NCBI GenBank assembly: GCA_018828145.1
Contig: JAHJWO010000009.1
Span: 114,702 to 178,701 of the forward strand
Reading direction: 5' to 3'
Source of the DNA: Alphaproteobacteria bacterium
GTDB lineage: Bacteria; Pseudomonadota; Alphaproteobacteria; Rhizobiales; Devosiaceae
Length of the DNA: 64,000 nucleotides
Numbering within the stretch: the first letter of the stretch is position 1; each line of letters begins with the position of its first letter. Both the position numbers and the translations under genes were made by a program. The notes beneath the pieces are model-generated. The model was not told the DNA's origin and did no database searches. It saw only the letters and a list, made by a program, of their open reading frames with translations. Shown in pieces: positions 8,278 through 17,014 of the stretch.

Positions 8278-9624
8278 ATGAAGATTGCCATTGCCGGCGC
8301 CGGTTATGTTGGATTGGTCACCGGCGTTTGCTTGGCCGATTTTGGTCATGACGTGGTCTGCGTCGACAAGGATCAGAGCAGGATCGACGCGCTGGAGCGC
8401 GGCGAGATTCCGATCTACGAGCCGGGGCTGGCCGAACTCGTCGCCAGCAATGTTGGCGCGGGGCGCCTGTCCTTCACCACGGACCTGGCGAGCGCAGTGG
8501 GCGCGGCCGAGGTGGTGTTCATCGCGGTGGGGACGCCATCGCGGCGCGGCGATGGGCACGCGGACCTCAGCTATGTGCACGAGGCGGCGCGGGAGATCGC
8601 CGCCAGTGTCGCGGGCTTCACGGTGGTGGTGACCAAATCAACCGTGCCGGTGGGGACAGGCGACGCGGTCGCGGGAATCATTGCAGCCGCCCGGCCGGAT
8701 GCCGACGTGGCGGTGGTATCCAACCCCGAATTCCTGCGCGAAGGCGCGGCCATCGACGATTTCAAGCGGCCGGACCGGATCGTGGTCGGGCTGGAGGATG
8801 AGCGGGCCAGGGCCGTGATGGCGGAGGTCTATCGGCCGCTCTACCTCAACCAGGCGCCGCTCATGTTCACCAACCGGCGCACGGCCGAGCTGATCAAATA
8901 TGCGGCCAATGCGTTCCTGGCGATGAAGATCACCTTCATCAACGAGATGGCCGATCTCTGCGAGGCGGCGGGCGCCGATGTGCAGCAGGTGGCGCGGGGC
9001 ATGGGGCTCGACAATCGCATCGGGGGAAAATTCCTGCATGCGGGGCCGGGCTACGGCGGGTCGTGCTTTCCCAAGGATACGCAGGCGCTGATCCGGATCG
9101 GTCAGGATTTCGACAGCCCGATGCGGCTGGTGGAGACCACGGTCGCGGTCAACAGTGCGCGCCGGCAGGCCATGGCGGGACGGGTGATTGCCGCCTGCGG
9201 CGGCGATGTGCGCGGCAAGACCATTGGCGTCCTGGGCCTGACGTTCAAGCCCAATACCGACGACATGCGCGAGGCGGCGTCGATCGACATCATCGAGGGG
9301 CTGCTGGCGGCGGGCGCGCGCGTTGCCGCCTACGACCCGCAGGGCATGCGGGCGGCGCGGGAGCTGCTCGCTGGCGTGGACTTCGGCGGCAGCGCCTATG
9401 ACGTGGCCGAGGGGGCCGACGCGCTGGTGCTCGTCACCGAATGGAATGAGTTCCGCTCGCTGGACCTGGCGCGGCTGCACGGGCTGATGCGCACGCCCGT
9501 GCTGGTCGACCTGCGCAATGTCTATCGCCACGACGAGGTGGCGCGGCACGGCTTTGACTATAGCAGCATCGGCCGTCCGGCCGGGCTGAGCGCGCAAGGT
9601 GGCGCGGCGGAGGCGGCGGAGTGA
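8278..9624 (+). CDS. ugd: UDP-glucose 6-dehydrogenase
   Basis: The enzyme oxidises UDP-glucose to UDP-glucuronate with two NAD+. The 448-residue protein has the N-terminal dinucleotide fold (GAGYVGLVTG, residues 7-16), the catalytic cysteine in GGSCFPKDTQ, and a C-terminal UDP-binding domain with LGLTFKPNTDDMREA. An upstream start at 8248 is possible, but the family begins at MKIAIAG, at 8278. The last four bases overlap the next gene's GTG start, so the three genes form one coupled operon for nucleotide sugars. GalU, encoded at about 24 kb, would supply the substrate. Confidence 0.96.
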   Translation: MKIAIAGAGYVGLVTGVCLADFGHDVVCVDKDQSRIDALERGEIPIYEPGLAELVASNVGAGRLSFTTDLASAVGAAEVVFIAVGTPSRRGDGHADLSYVHEAAREIAASVAGFTVVVTKSTVPVGTGDAVAGIIAAARPDADVAVVSNPEFLREGAAIDDFKRPDRIVVGLEDERARAVMAEVYRPLYLNQAPLMFTNRRTAELIKYAANAFLAMKITFINEMADLCEAAGADVQQVARGMGLDNRIGGKFLHAGPGYGGSCFPKDTQALIRIGQDFDSPMRLVETTVAVNSARRQAMAGRVIAACGGDVRGKTIGVLGLTFKPNTDDMREAASIDIIEGLLAAGARVAAYDPQGMRAARELLAGVDFGGSAYDVAEGADALVLVTEWNEFRSLDLARLHGLMRTPVLVDLRNVYRHDEVARHGFDYSSIGRPAGLSAQGGAAEAAE

Positions 9625-10622
9625 GAATTTTCATCACCGGGGCGGCCGGCTTCATCGGCTTTCACCTGGCGCAGAGGCTGCTCGCTGATGGCCATGCCGT
9701 GACGGGCTATGACGGGATGACCGACTATTACGACCCGGCGCTCAAGCGCGCGCGGCTGGCCATGCTGGCCGGGCATGAGCGGTTCGTCCTGATCGAGGGC
9801 ATGCTGGAGGATGCGGCGCGGCTGCGCGAGGGGCTGGCGCAGAGCGGGGCGGAGGTGGTGCTGCATCTGGCGGCGCAGGCGGGCGTGCGCTACAGCCTCG
9901 AGCAGCCGCAGAGCTATATCCAGTCCAATGTGGTGGGCACGGCCAACCTGCTCGAGGCGCTGCGGGCGCTACCGCCCAGACATCTGATCTTTGCCTCGAC
10001 CAGCTCGATCTATGGCGGCAATTCCAAGGTGCCCTTTGCCGAGACGGACCGGGCGGACGGGCCGGTGTCGCTCTATGCGGCGACCAAGAAATCGGGCGAG
10101 GCGATGGTGCATGCCTATGCGCATCTGTTCGGCATCCCCGCGACCTGCGTGCGGTTCTTCACGGTCTATGGGCCGTGGAGCCGGCCGGACATGGCGCCGC
10201 TCAAATTTGCCACCGCAATGATGGAGGGGCGGCCGATCGACGTCTATGGCTTTGGCCGGATGCGGCGGGATTTCACCTTTGTGGACGACCTGGTGGATGC
10301 CATTGCCCGGCTGATGGAGCGGGCGCCGGAAACGGGCAAGGGCGTCGCGCATGACAGCCTGTCGGAGGTTGCGCCGTTTCGCATCGTCAATATCGGCGGC
10401 GGGCGGCCGACCGAACTCATGGACTTCATTGGCGTGCTGGAGCGGGCGCTGGGCGTCAAGGCGCAGCTCAACCTGCTGCCGATGCAGCCGGGCGATGTGG
10501 TGGCGACGGAGGCCGACACGCGCCTGCTGCAGGCGCTCATAGGTGCAATGCCGCAAACCCCGATGGACGTCGGGGTGGCCCGCTTCGTAGCATGGTTCAA
10601 GAGCTATAACGGCTACGCGTGA
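9621..10622 (+). CDS. NAD-dependent epimerase, probable UDP-glucuronate 4-epimerase
   Basis: The 333-residue protein is an extended short-chain dehydrogenase. It has the GAAGFIGFHLA nucleotide-binding loop near residue 7, a STSSIYGG segment and the catalytic YAATKK tyrosine-lysine pair. The DYYDPALKRARL stretch after strand 2 is typical of UDP-glucuronate 4-epimerases such as LpsL, which make UDP-galacturonate. Its place directly after ugd, with a four-base overlap and a GTG start, supports that substrate. It also overlaps the next gene by four bases. Another UDP-sugar epimerase activity cannot be excluded from sequence alone. Confidence 0.9.
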   Translation: MRIFITGAAGFIGFHLAQRLLADGHAVTGYDGMTDYYDPALKRARLAMLAGHERFVLIEGMLEDAARLREGLAQSGAEVVLHLAAQAGVRYSLEQPQSYIQSNVVGTANLLEALRALPPRHLIFASTSSIYGGNSKVPFAETDRADGPVSLYAATKKSGEAMVHAYAHLFGIPATCVRFFTVYGPWSRPDMAPLKFATAMMEGRPIDVYGFGRMRRDFTFVDDLVDAIARLMERAPETGKGVAHDSLSEVAPFRIVNIGGGRPTELMDFIGVLERALGVKAQLNLLPMQPGDVVATEADTRLLQALIGAMPQTPMDVGVARFVAWFKSYNGYA

Positions 10623-12043
10623 GAGCAGGAGAGACGGGATTGGCAGCGAGCAGCCTCAAATTCGGCACCAGCGGTCTGCGCGGCCTGGCAGTGGACCTCG
10701 AGGGGCAGGCGGCGCGGCGCTATACTGCGGCGTTCTTGCGGCATGTGGCCGCGCTGGGCGAGAGCGGCGGCGGGCGGGTATTCCTTGGGCGCGATTTTCG
10801 TCCGTCGAGCCCTGCGATCGCGGCTGAATGCGCGGCTGCCATTGCCGAGGCCGGGATGGAGCCAGTGGATTGCGGCACCATTCCGACGCCGGCGCTGGCC
10901 TGCCATGCGATGGCGGCGGGTTGCGCTGCAATCATGATCACGGGCAGCCATATTCCAGCGGACCGGAACGGGCTGAAGTTCTACCTGCCGGGCGGGGAAA
11001 TCAGCAAGGCGGACGAGGCTGGCATTCTGTCGGCGCTGAGCGATGCGTCAGTGGGCGATTTGGGCGTTGCGATTGCCGACGAGTCAGCGTTGGCCAGCGC
11101 GCGGTATTTCGAGCGTTTTGCCGGGCTGCTGGCGGCTGGGGCATTGACGGGCTGGAGGATCGGGGTGTTCGAGCATTCCAGCGTTGCGCGGGATGTAGTG
11201 ACGGCAATCCTCCGACATTTCGGCGCCCAGACCGTCAGTTTGGGGCGGACGGAGCAATTTGTCGCGGTGGATACGGAGGCCTTCGGCGACACGGTTTTCG
11301 CACCCCTGCCGGGCTGGGTGTCCGAGCATCGGCTGGATGCGATCGTATCGGCCGACGGCGATGGCGACCGGCCACTGCTGATGGATGGCATGGGGCAATT
11401 CGTGCGCGGCGATGTGCTGGGGCTCATCTCGGCGCGTTATCTCGGTGCGCAGACGGTGGTCACCCCCGTCACCTCGAACTCCGGCATCGAGCGGACGGGC
11501 GCCTTTTCGCGCGTGGTCCGGACGCGCGTGGGATCACCCTATGTGATTGAGGCCATGACAGGTGCGCAAGGCTCGGTGATCGGGTTCGAGGCCAATGGCG
11601 GGACCTTCGTGGGCGACGGCGTGCATGCGGCCGGCGTAGCCCTGCCAGCGCTGCCGACGCGCGATGCGGTCTTACCGCTGCTGTGCGTGCTGGGCCTCGC
11701 GGCAGGGAAGGGGCGGCCGGTTGCGGAGATCGTGGCGGACTTGCCGCTCCAGCATGCGCTGGCGGATCGGCTGCAGGAGGTGCCCAGCGAGCGCAGCGGG
11801 GCTTTCCTGTCGCGTCTGGCCGGCGACGACGCCTATGCCCGGGCGCTGTTCGCGCCGCATGGCATTACGGGCCTGTCCCAGATCGACGGATTGCAGTTTC
11901 GCACCGCGGCGGGGGACATGGTGCATTTCCGAGCGTCGGGCAATGCGCCCGAACTGCGCTGCTATGTCGAGGGCAGCACGCCCGAGGTTGCAGAAGCCTT
12001 GCTGGCCTGGGGCATGGGTGTCGCTGCGCGCGAAGTCGCCTGA
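10619..12043 (+). CDS. Phosphohexomutase, probable phosphomannomutase
   Basis: The 474-residue protein is an alpha-D-phosphohexomutase, which interconverts sugar 6-phosphate and 1-phosphate. It shows the four expected sites: the phosphoserine loop TGSHIPADRNGLK, the metal loop DGDGDR, the sugar-binding loop FEANGG and the C-terminal phosphate loop RASGNAPELR. The TGSHIP form of the serine loop is found in several phosphomannomutases of polysaccharide clusters. The GTG start overlaps the upstream stop. With ManC at about 25 kb it would complete a route to GDP-mannose. Phosphoglucomutase or phosphoglucosamine mutase activity remains possible. Confidence 0.88.
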   Translation: MRAGETGLAASSLKFGTSGLRGLAVDLEGQAARRYTAAFLRHVAALGESGGGRVFLGRDFRPSSPAIAAECAAAIAEAGMEPVDCGTIPTPALACHAMAAGCAAIMITGSHIPADRNGLKFYLPGGEISKADEAGILSALSDASVGDLGVAIADESALASARYFERFAGLLAAGALTGWRIGVFEHSSVARDVVTAILRHFGAQTVSLGRTEQFVAVDTEAFGDTVFAPLPGWVSEHRLDAIVSADGDGDRPLLMDGMGQFVRGDVLGLISARYLGAQTVVTPVTSNSGIERTGAFSRVVRTRVGSPYVIEAMTGAQGSVIGFEANGGTFVGDGVHAAGVALPALPTRDAVLPLLCVLGLAAGKGRPVAEIVADLPLQHALADRLQEVPSERSGAFLSRLAGDDAYARALFAPHGITGLSQIDGLQFRTAAGDMVHFRASGNAPELRCYVEGSTPEVAEALLAWGMGVAAREVA

Positions 12044-12050
12044 AAGAAGA

Positions 12051-12075
12051 AGGGCCGCTGTTGGCGGCCCTTTTT
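12051..12075 (+). terminator. Intrinsic terminator after the nucleotide-sugar operon
   Basis: AGGGCCGC and GCGGCCCT form an eight-base stem with a five-base loop, followed by a T-run, eight bases after the phosphohexomutase stop. The next gene ends from the opposite strand just beyond, so it may serve both directions. Confidence 0.9.
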
Positions 12076-12078
12076 GAT

Positions 12079-13878
12079 TTATTTCGCGGTGGCGTCGATG
12101 GTGACCTTGCCGATGAGGGTGGTGGGGTCGGTTTCGGCGGCCATGAAGTCCAGCATACCGAGGCCGGGTTCTTCCTTGGCGGTCATCTCGATGGTGAGAT
12201 ACTTGGCCTTGCCGCTGACGAAGGCGTTGAGCGCTGCGCCGACCTTCTGGGCTTCGGCGGCGCCGGCCAGGAGGCCCACGACGGTGCCCTCGGCGAGCCC
12301 GGCGAAGACCGGGCGCATGGTGGCCGGGTCGGAGCCCTGATCGGCTGCTACACGGGCGAGGATGATATCGGCGAGACCGGCATCGGTGACGTCGAGCTTG
12401 AGGTGGCTGATGGCCACGGCCATGGCCGCGGCAAGCGCCTGATCCTCGTCGACGCTGAACAGCGCGTCGGTGGCATTGGTGATGGTGCCGGCCAGGGCAA
12501 CGGTGGCCAGGTTTGCGCCGGTGATCGAGACTTCGTCGACCGCGATGGTGTTGTCGGCCTCGTTCCACGAGGCATCGATGGCAAAGCCGGCGTCGATATT
12601 GGTGACGCCAAGGTCGATCAGCTGCTTGACCTGCTCATCGTCGGAATTTTCCGGCAGGTCGATGACGATGTTGCTGGCCGTGGTCAGAAGGTCGGTGGGG
12701 ATGCCGTTGTAATAGGCGCCCAGCGTCAGATCAAAGGCGCCGATGCTGGCGGAGATGCGCTCGCCAGTGCTGTCCGGATCGGGGACGTCGACCAGCACAT
12801 CGCTGAAGGAGAAGCCGGTAAAGGCGGGGATCAGTGAGCGGGCATTTTCGGTGAACCAGGCTTCGTCGATCGCCTCGGGCGCTGCCTCTATGGCGGCGAT
12901 CGGGCCGCTGAAATCCATTTCCTTGATCGTGATATTGCCGACCTGAACCGTGCCGTCGCCTTCCACGGTGACATCGAGGCCATCCATGGCGATGGAGGGG
13001 TAGATGCCGGGGCTCATGGCGCCCATCGACATGCCGGCGACGGTGAAGCTGAGGGGACGGTCCTCGTCATCCACGCCGGAGCACTCGAAACCCTCGAACT
13101 CGGCTGGCGAGGTCTCGAAGGCGGTGAAGAGGTCCACATACATGCGCAAAGCTGCACCCACCGTCTCGGGCGAGGGGTCATCTTCCTGCGCCTCGAGGCT
13201 CTCGGCCAGCGCCATGATCTCGGCGAACGAGTAGTTGAGCGGGCGGGCCTTGAACTCGGCGGCGGTCATGGCACCCATGGTGCAGCTGACATCGGGCGCC
13301 TCAAAGGTGCCGCCATCGAAGCGGAAGTCGGTGTAGATGGTTTCAAGCTCGGTCTGGCCGCCGCCATCAACTAGGCCATAGAGGCCCAGAACGCCACCGA
13401 TGTTGAAGTTGGCGGCCGACAGCACGCCAAAATCAGCGGAGCCGTCGTCGCCCGCATCGACAGTCATGCCGGACAGGGTCACCGAAGCGGCAATGCCGTC
13501 GGTGATGTCGGAAAGTTCGAGATCGGCGAAAATGATGGTGGCTTCACTCGTCTCGCCATCAACCGTCGTGGTGGTCTCCAGCATGATTTCCGGAATGGTG
13601 ATGCTGGTGGCGGTCAGGCCGGCAAGGGCGTCGGCATTTTCGGCCAGGGCGCCGCTGAAGATGGCGCGGAGCGTCTCGTCGTCGACATTGGAGTCGACGG
13701 CGTCGATGCTGGGAATTTCGACATTGAAGCTGGATGCCACGGCCGTGGTTTCCGCCGCAGGCTGGGACTTGGTCTTGGTCTTTTGCGCCCATGCCGCGCC
13801 TGCCGGCAGGGCGACGCTCAAAAGGGCTGCAGTGGCAAGAATGCCCAGACGCTGCCGGACCGTGGTGCTGAACAGCAT
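12079..13878 (-). CDS. Large secreted acidic protein of unknown function
   Basis: This 599-residue protein begins with a clear Sec signal peptide (a hydrophobic run ending PAGAAWAQ at about residue 32). The rest is acidic and rich in Ala, Thr, Gly and Asp, with many alternating hydrophobic residues that suggest long beta-structure. Only two cysteines are seen in the mature part, in VSCTMG and FECSGV, about 72 residues apart. I do not recognise a catalytic motif, lipobox, membrane anchor or known domain. It is followed head-to-tail on the minus strand from the other secreted unknown gene (starting 14939), so the two may be co-expressed. Confidence 0.8.
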   Translation of the reverse strand: MLFSTTVRQRLGILATAALLSVALPAGAAWAQKTKTKSQPAAETTAVASSFNVEIPSIDAVDSNVDDETLRAIFSGALAENADALAGLTATSITIPEIMLETTTTVDGETSEATIIFADLELSDITDGIAASVTLSGMTVDAGDDGSADFGVLSAANFNIGGVLGLYGLVDGGGQTELETIYTDFRFDGGTFEAPDVSCTMGAMTAAEFKARPLNYSFAEIMALAESLEAQEDDPSPETVGAALRMYVDLFTAFETSPAEFEGFECSGVDDEDRPLSFTVAGMSMGAMSPGIYPSIAMDGLDVTVEGDGTVQVGNITIKEMDFSGPIAAIEAAPEAIDEAWFTENARSLIPAFTGFSFSDVLVDVPDPDSTGERISASIGAFDLTLGAYYNGIPTDLLTTASNIVIDLPENSDDEQVKQLIDLGVTNIDAGFAIDASWNEADNTIAVDEVSITGANLATVALAGTITNATDALFSVDEDQALAAAMAVAISHLKLDVTDAGLADIILARVAADQGSDPATMRPVFAGLAEGTVVGLLAGAAEAQKVGAALNAFVSGKAKYLTIEMTAKEEPGLGMLDFMAAETDPTTLIGKVTIDATAK

Positions 13879-13958
13879 GATAATTCTCTCCCGCTTTGGT
13901 TGGCGGCAATTTGGGCCATTGGCCGCGCCGCTTCAATAGGCAAACCGCCGTCGGCCGA

Positions 13959-14939
13959 TCAGTAGACCTGGGTCAGCACTTCGATTTCGCGGACCGAACC
14001 GGCCTGAACCTGGAACTCGCGGTTGAAGACCTGCTCGCCCTGCTTGGCGAGAACGAGATAATCCCCCTCGGCCAGCACGGTGGAGGGGAAGGCGCCCAGT
14101 TCGGAGAACACGGTGGCGCCATCGGCGGTCTTGACGGTCCAATCCACATCCGCGATGGCCTCGCCACCTTCCTCGGAGACCAGCTTGAAGGAGACTTCGC
14201 TGGCGTGATGATAGAGCGTCGCATCGGTCAACTGGCCAGGCTCAACCCGAAGATCGGCGCGGACCACGGCGTTCACCGTGCCGAAATAGGAGACGATGTG
14301 ATAGGTGCCGGCATTGAGGGTGACGATGTCGTTGGGCAGCAGGCCCTCGGCGACGAGCGTGCGATCGCCCTCATCGCCGGCGGTGAAGATATCGAACTTC
14401 AGCAGGCCGGAGGGAATGGCGATATCGCCGGTGACCGCCGAATTGAGACGCAGGGCGCCAGCTTCCAGAATGAAGTCCTTGGCATTGGTGCCAGTCGTGA
14501 CCGACAGCGGCTCGCTGGTCTGGGCCCGGCCATAGGCGACATGAACGACATATTCCCCAGGGGGCAGCTCGACCGTGGGCGCGCCCAGATCGGACTTGGC
14601 GACGAGCGCCAGTTCGCCGCTGGCGTCGGGCTGAGTATCGAAGATGCGCCAGACCAGGCCGTCGGGGATGGGCGTGCCATCCTGGGTGATGCGGGCGCTG
14701 AGCGTCACCGGCTGTGGCACCGAGGTGAGAGCCTCGATGGCTTGCGTCGCGGGTGTTGCCGGTTCGCCCGGGCGGGGCGCGGGGCGTGGGGGCAGGCTGT
14801 CGGGATCAGGCCGGGGGCGCGGCATGGGGGGCATTTCCGCCGCGTCTTCCTGCGCGCTCGCGACGGTGGCGATCAATGGGATGACGGGCGCCGCGACAGC
14901 CAGCATGAGCAGCAGGGCTAATATGGGTCGCAGGCGCAT
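13959..14939 (-). CDS. Secreted protein with proline-rich linker and three beta-type repeats, function unknown
   Basis: The 326-residue form starts at 14939, where GGGAGACC precedes the ATG; a longer in-frame start at 15131 gives residues without signal-peptide character. A signal peptide covers residues 1-30. A Pro/Arg-rich linker spans about 37-62. Three similar modules follow, at about 95-160, 180-242 and 264-322. Each has an L-x-x-G-x-Y core (GEY at 128, GTY at 211, GDY at 292) and a V-x-x-G turn about 18 residues later. They look like small beta-sandwich domains similar to carboxypeptidase-regulatory or PEGA modules, but I cannot name the family. Confidence 0.78.
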   Translation of the reverse strand: MRLRPILALLLMLAVAAPVIPLIATVASAQEDAAEMPPMPRPRPDPDSLPPRPAPRPGEPATPATQAIEALTSVPQPVTLSARITQDGTPIPDGLVWRIFDTQPDASGELALVAKSDLGAPTVELPPGEYVVHVAYGRAQTSEPLSVTTGTNAKDFILEAGALRLNSAVTGDIAIPSGLLKFDIFTAGDEGDRTLVAEGLLPNDIVTLNAGTYHIVSYFGTVNAVVRADLRVEPGQLTDATLYHHASEVSFKLVSEEGGEAIADVDWTVKTADGATVFSELGAFPSTVLAEGDYLVLAKQGEQVFNREFQVQAGSVREIEVLTQVY

Positions 14940-15120
14940 CGGGTCTCCCTGGCCGGGCTGGATGAATCGGTCTGGCCGTCTTAGGCGGCGATTGGGGAAA
15001 AGCTGTGTCACAGACCTGCCTGGATGAAAACACCGCAATGCGGTCGCGCGCCGAATTTGCCCCAGCTTCTGGCATCGCGGCGAGGATGGGGCTATTGCTC
15101 GCGCAGAATGGAGCCTGACA

Positions 15121-15708
15121 ATGCCTGCCAATCCAATGCTGCGTGACTATCTGCTGACCCGCCGTTCGGTGGGCATGGCCTTTCTCAAGGAGCCGGGCCC
15201 GAATGCCGAGGAGCTTGAACAAATCCTGACCATCGGGACGCGGGTGCCCGACCATGGCAAGATCACGCCCTGGCGGCTGGTGGTGATCGCGGGGGATGCG
15301 CGCGCACAGGCGGGTGAGAAGCTGGCCGAAATCTTCGCGCACAACAATCCGGGCATGGATGAAGCCAGCATCGAAATCGAGCGGCAGCGCTTTCTGCCGG
15401 CGCCGCTGACGATTGGTGTCATTTCATCGCCCAAGGCGCACCCCAAGGTGCCGGAATTCGAGCAGCTGCTGTCGGCGGGCAATGTGGCGTTCAACCTGCT
15501 GCATGCCGCCTTTGCGCTGGGTTTTGCTGCCTCGTGGATAACGCGCTGGTACACGTTCGACGCGGAAGCCGCTTCCATGCTGGGGGCCGGGGAGGGGGAG
15601 CGCTTCGTGGGCTTTGTGCATATCGGTACGCCGACCGCGGTGATCGAGGACCGGCCGCGGCCGGCCCTGGCTGATATCGTCAGCCACTGGACTGGCGATC
15701 AAGACTAG
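15121..15708 (+). CDS. Nitroreductase-family flavoprotein
   Basis: The 195-residue protein fits the small YdjA-like nitroreductase group, which uses FMN and NAD(P)H to reduce nitro compounds or other electrophiles. The FMN-phosphate region is visible near the start (TRRSVGMAF), followed by RVPDHGKITPWR, the conserved stretch that packs on the flavin. A GFAASWIT segment and the C-terminal FVHIGTP strand are also typical. The physiological substrate is not known. It is divergent from the secreted-protein gene; its start lies about 180 bases from that gene's start. Confidence 0.9.
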   Translation: MPANPMLRDYLLTRRSVGMAFLKEPGPNAEELEQILTIGTRVPDHGKITPWRLVVIAGDARAQAGEKLAEIFAHNNPGMDEASIEIERQRFLPAPLTIGVISSPKAHPKVPEFEQLLSAGNVAFNLLHAAFALGFAASWITRWYTFDAEAASMLGAGEGERFVGFVHIGTPTAVIEDRPRPALADIVSHWTGDQD

Positions 15709-15792
15709 CGCGACAGGCAATGGTTAACAGGCAGTTAACCATTGCCGTGCCCTTATGGGGCGATCAGCGATTCTGCGGGACGAGCCTTGCAA

Positions 15793-16593
15793 ATGGGCGT
15801 ACAGCCAATATCCGTGCCACAAAGCCTGGCCTATGTGCTGACGGCCGCCGGCGACCGGAATGGCGTGGATTTCGATTATCTGCTGCAGACCGCCATGCGC
15901 GAAAGCAGCCTCAATCCTCAAGCCAAGGCGCAGACCTCTTCGGCCGTCGGGCTGTTTCAGTTCCTTGAAGGCACCTGGTTGCAGGTGATGAAGGAAGAGG
16001 GCCCGCGCCTGGGCTATGGCGAGATTGCCAGCAATATCACGCGCACCAGCGGTGGCGACTATACGGTCAGGGACCCGGCGCTCAAGGCGGAGATCCTCAA
16101 ACTCCGCGAGGACCCGCAGATCGCGTCGGACCTGGCCGCGGCCTTCACCAAGTCCAATGGGGACTATCTGCGCGGCCGGTTCGGGCGGATGCCCAGCGCT
16201 GGCGAGCTCTATATTGCCCATTTCCTGGGGGCGCAGGGGGCGGAGCGGATGTTCACGGCCGGACTGCAGGACCCCGACCAGATTGCCGCGAACCTGTTTC
16301 CCCGGCAGGCGGCCGCCAACAGGACGATCTTCTATTCCGACGGGCAGCCGCGCACCATTCGCGATGTCTATCGCGTCCTGGTCTCCAAGCACGAGGCCGG
16401 TGGCACCAATGCGCCCTTTGCGGCCCAGCAGATGGCGAGCGAGCCCGCCGTGCCCGAAGTGCCGGTGATCCCTTCGCGGTTTTCGCCGGCAAACATGTCG
16501 TTTACCGGCCTGTTCAAGACGGAGGCGGAGGACCTGCCGGCCACCGGGACAGAAGACGGCGGCGGGTTCTTTACCCAGCTTTACGCGCGCTAG
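15793..16593 (+). CDS. Transglycosylase SLT-domain protein
   Basis: The 266-residue protein carries a soluble lytic transglycosylase-type domain in its N-terminal half, with the catalytic glutamate at Glu37 in MRESSLNP and a QFLEGTWLQVM helix after it. Such enzymes cleave the glycan strand of peptidoglycan. I chose the ATG at 15793; a TTG at 15742 would add 17 residues. No signal peptide is visible with either start, which is odd for an enzyme acting on the cell wall. Export may be by another route, for example a flagellar or phage-like one. The C-terminal 90 residues are low in motif content. Confidence 0.85.
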   Translation: MGVQPISVPQSLAYVLTAAGDRNGVDFDYLLQTAMRESSLNPQAKAQTSSAVGLFQFLEGTWLQVMKEEGPRLGYGEIASNITRTSGGDYTVRDPALKAEILKLREDPQIASDLAAAFTKSNGDYLRGRFGRMPSAGELYIAHFLGAQGAERMFTAGLQDPDQIAANLFPRQAAANRTIFYSDGQPRTIRDVYRVLVSKHEAGGTNAPFAAQQMASEPAVPEVPVIPSRFSPANMSFTGLFKTEAEDLPATGTEDGGGFFTQLYAR

Positions 16594-16769
16594 CGGGCGC
16601 CGCGCGGCTTCGAGCGCGTTTACGCACTGGTAGGCATGGGGGGAACTAGAGGGGTTTCGGGCGATTTAGTTCAAATGCCACGAGGCCTCGTAGACAGAGC
16701 GTTAAGAGAGACATCGTGTAATTGGGGACGTTGAGCGGGCTCTGCCTGCCGATCGCCAGGAGGCCGAAT

Positions 16770-16922
16770 ATGCGCCGGACAAGTGTTGCACATGCTGGAT
16801 CTGCCCTGCACCTTTCGCGGGGATGGCTGGTACTGGGTGCCATGCTGGCGAGCTGGATGTTCGTAGCCGGTCTGTGGACGGGCGGCAGCCAGCTGTTTTC
16901 CTTCGTTGCCACAGCGATCTAG
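16770..16922 (+). CDS. Possible 50-residue single-span membrane peptide
   Basis: An ATG at 16770 follows a strong AGGAGG (16758-16763) at six-base spacing. It opens a 50-codon frame with a basic N-terminus (MRRTS...) and one hydrophobic helix at about residues 18-40 (WLVLGAMLASWMFVAGLW). The good ribosome site and the membrane-like composition favour a real gene, although the length alone could arise by chance. It lies between the transglycosylase and DUF2336 genes in the same direction. No family is recognised. Confidence 0.55.
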   Translation: MRRTSVAHAGSALHLSRGWLVLGAMLASWMFVAGLWTGGSQLFSFVATAI

Positions 16923-17014
16923 CTTCTTCCGCGCGGCAAGCAGCGGCGCGTTATGGTGAACCGTTCCTTAAATCTTCCCGCCTAGGGTAGCTCTGCCGAT
17001 GTGCGGAGAGTGGA

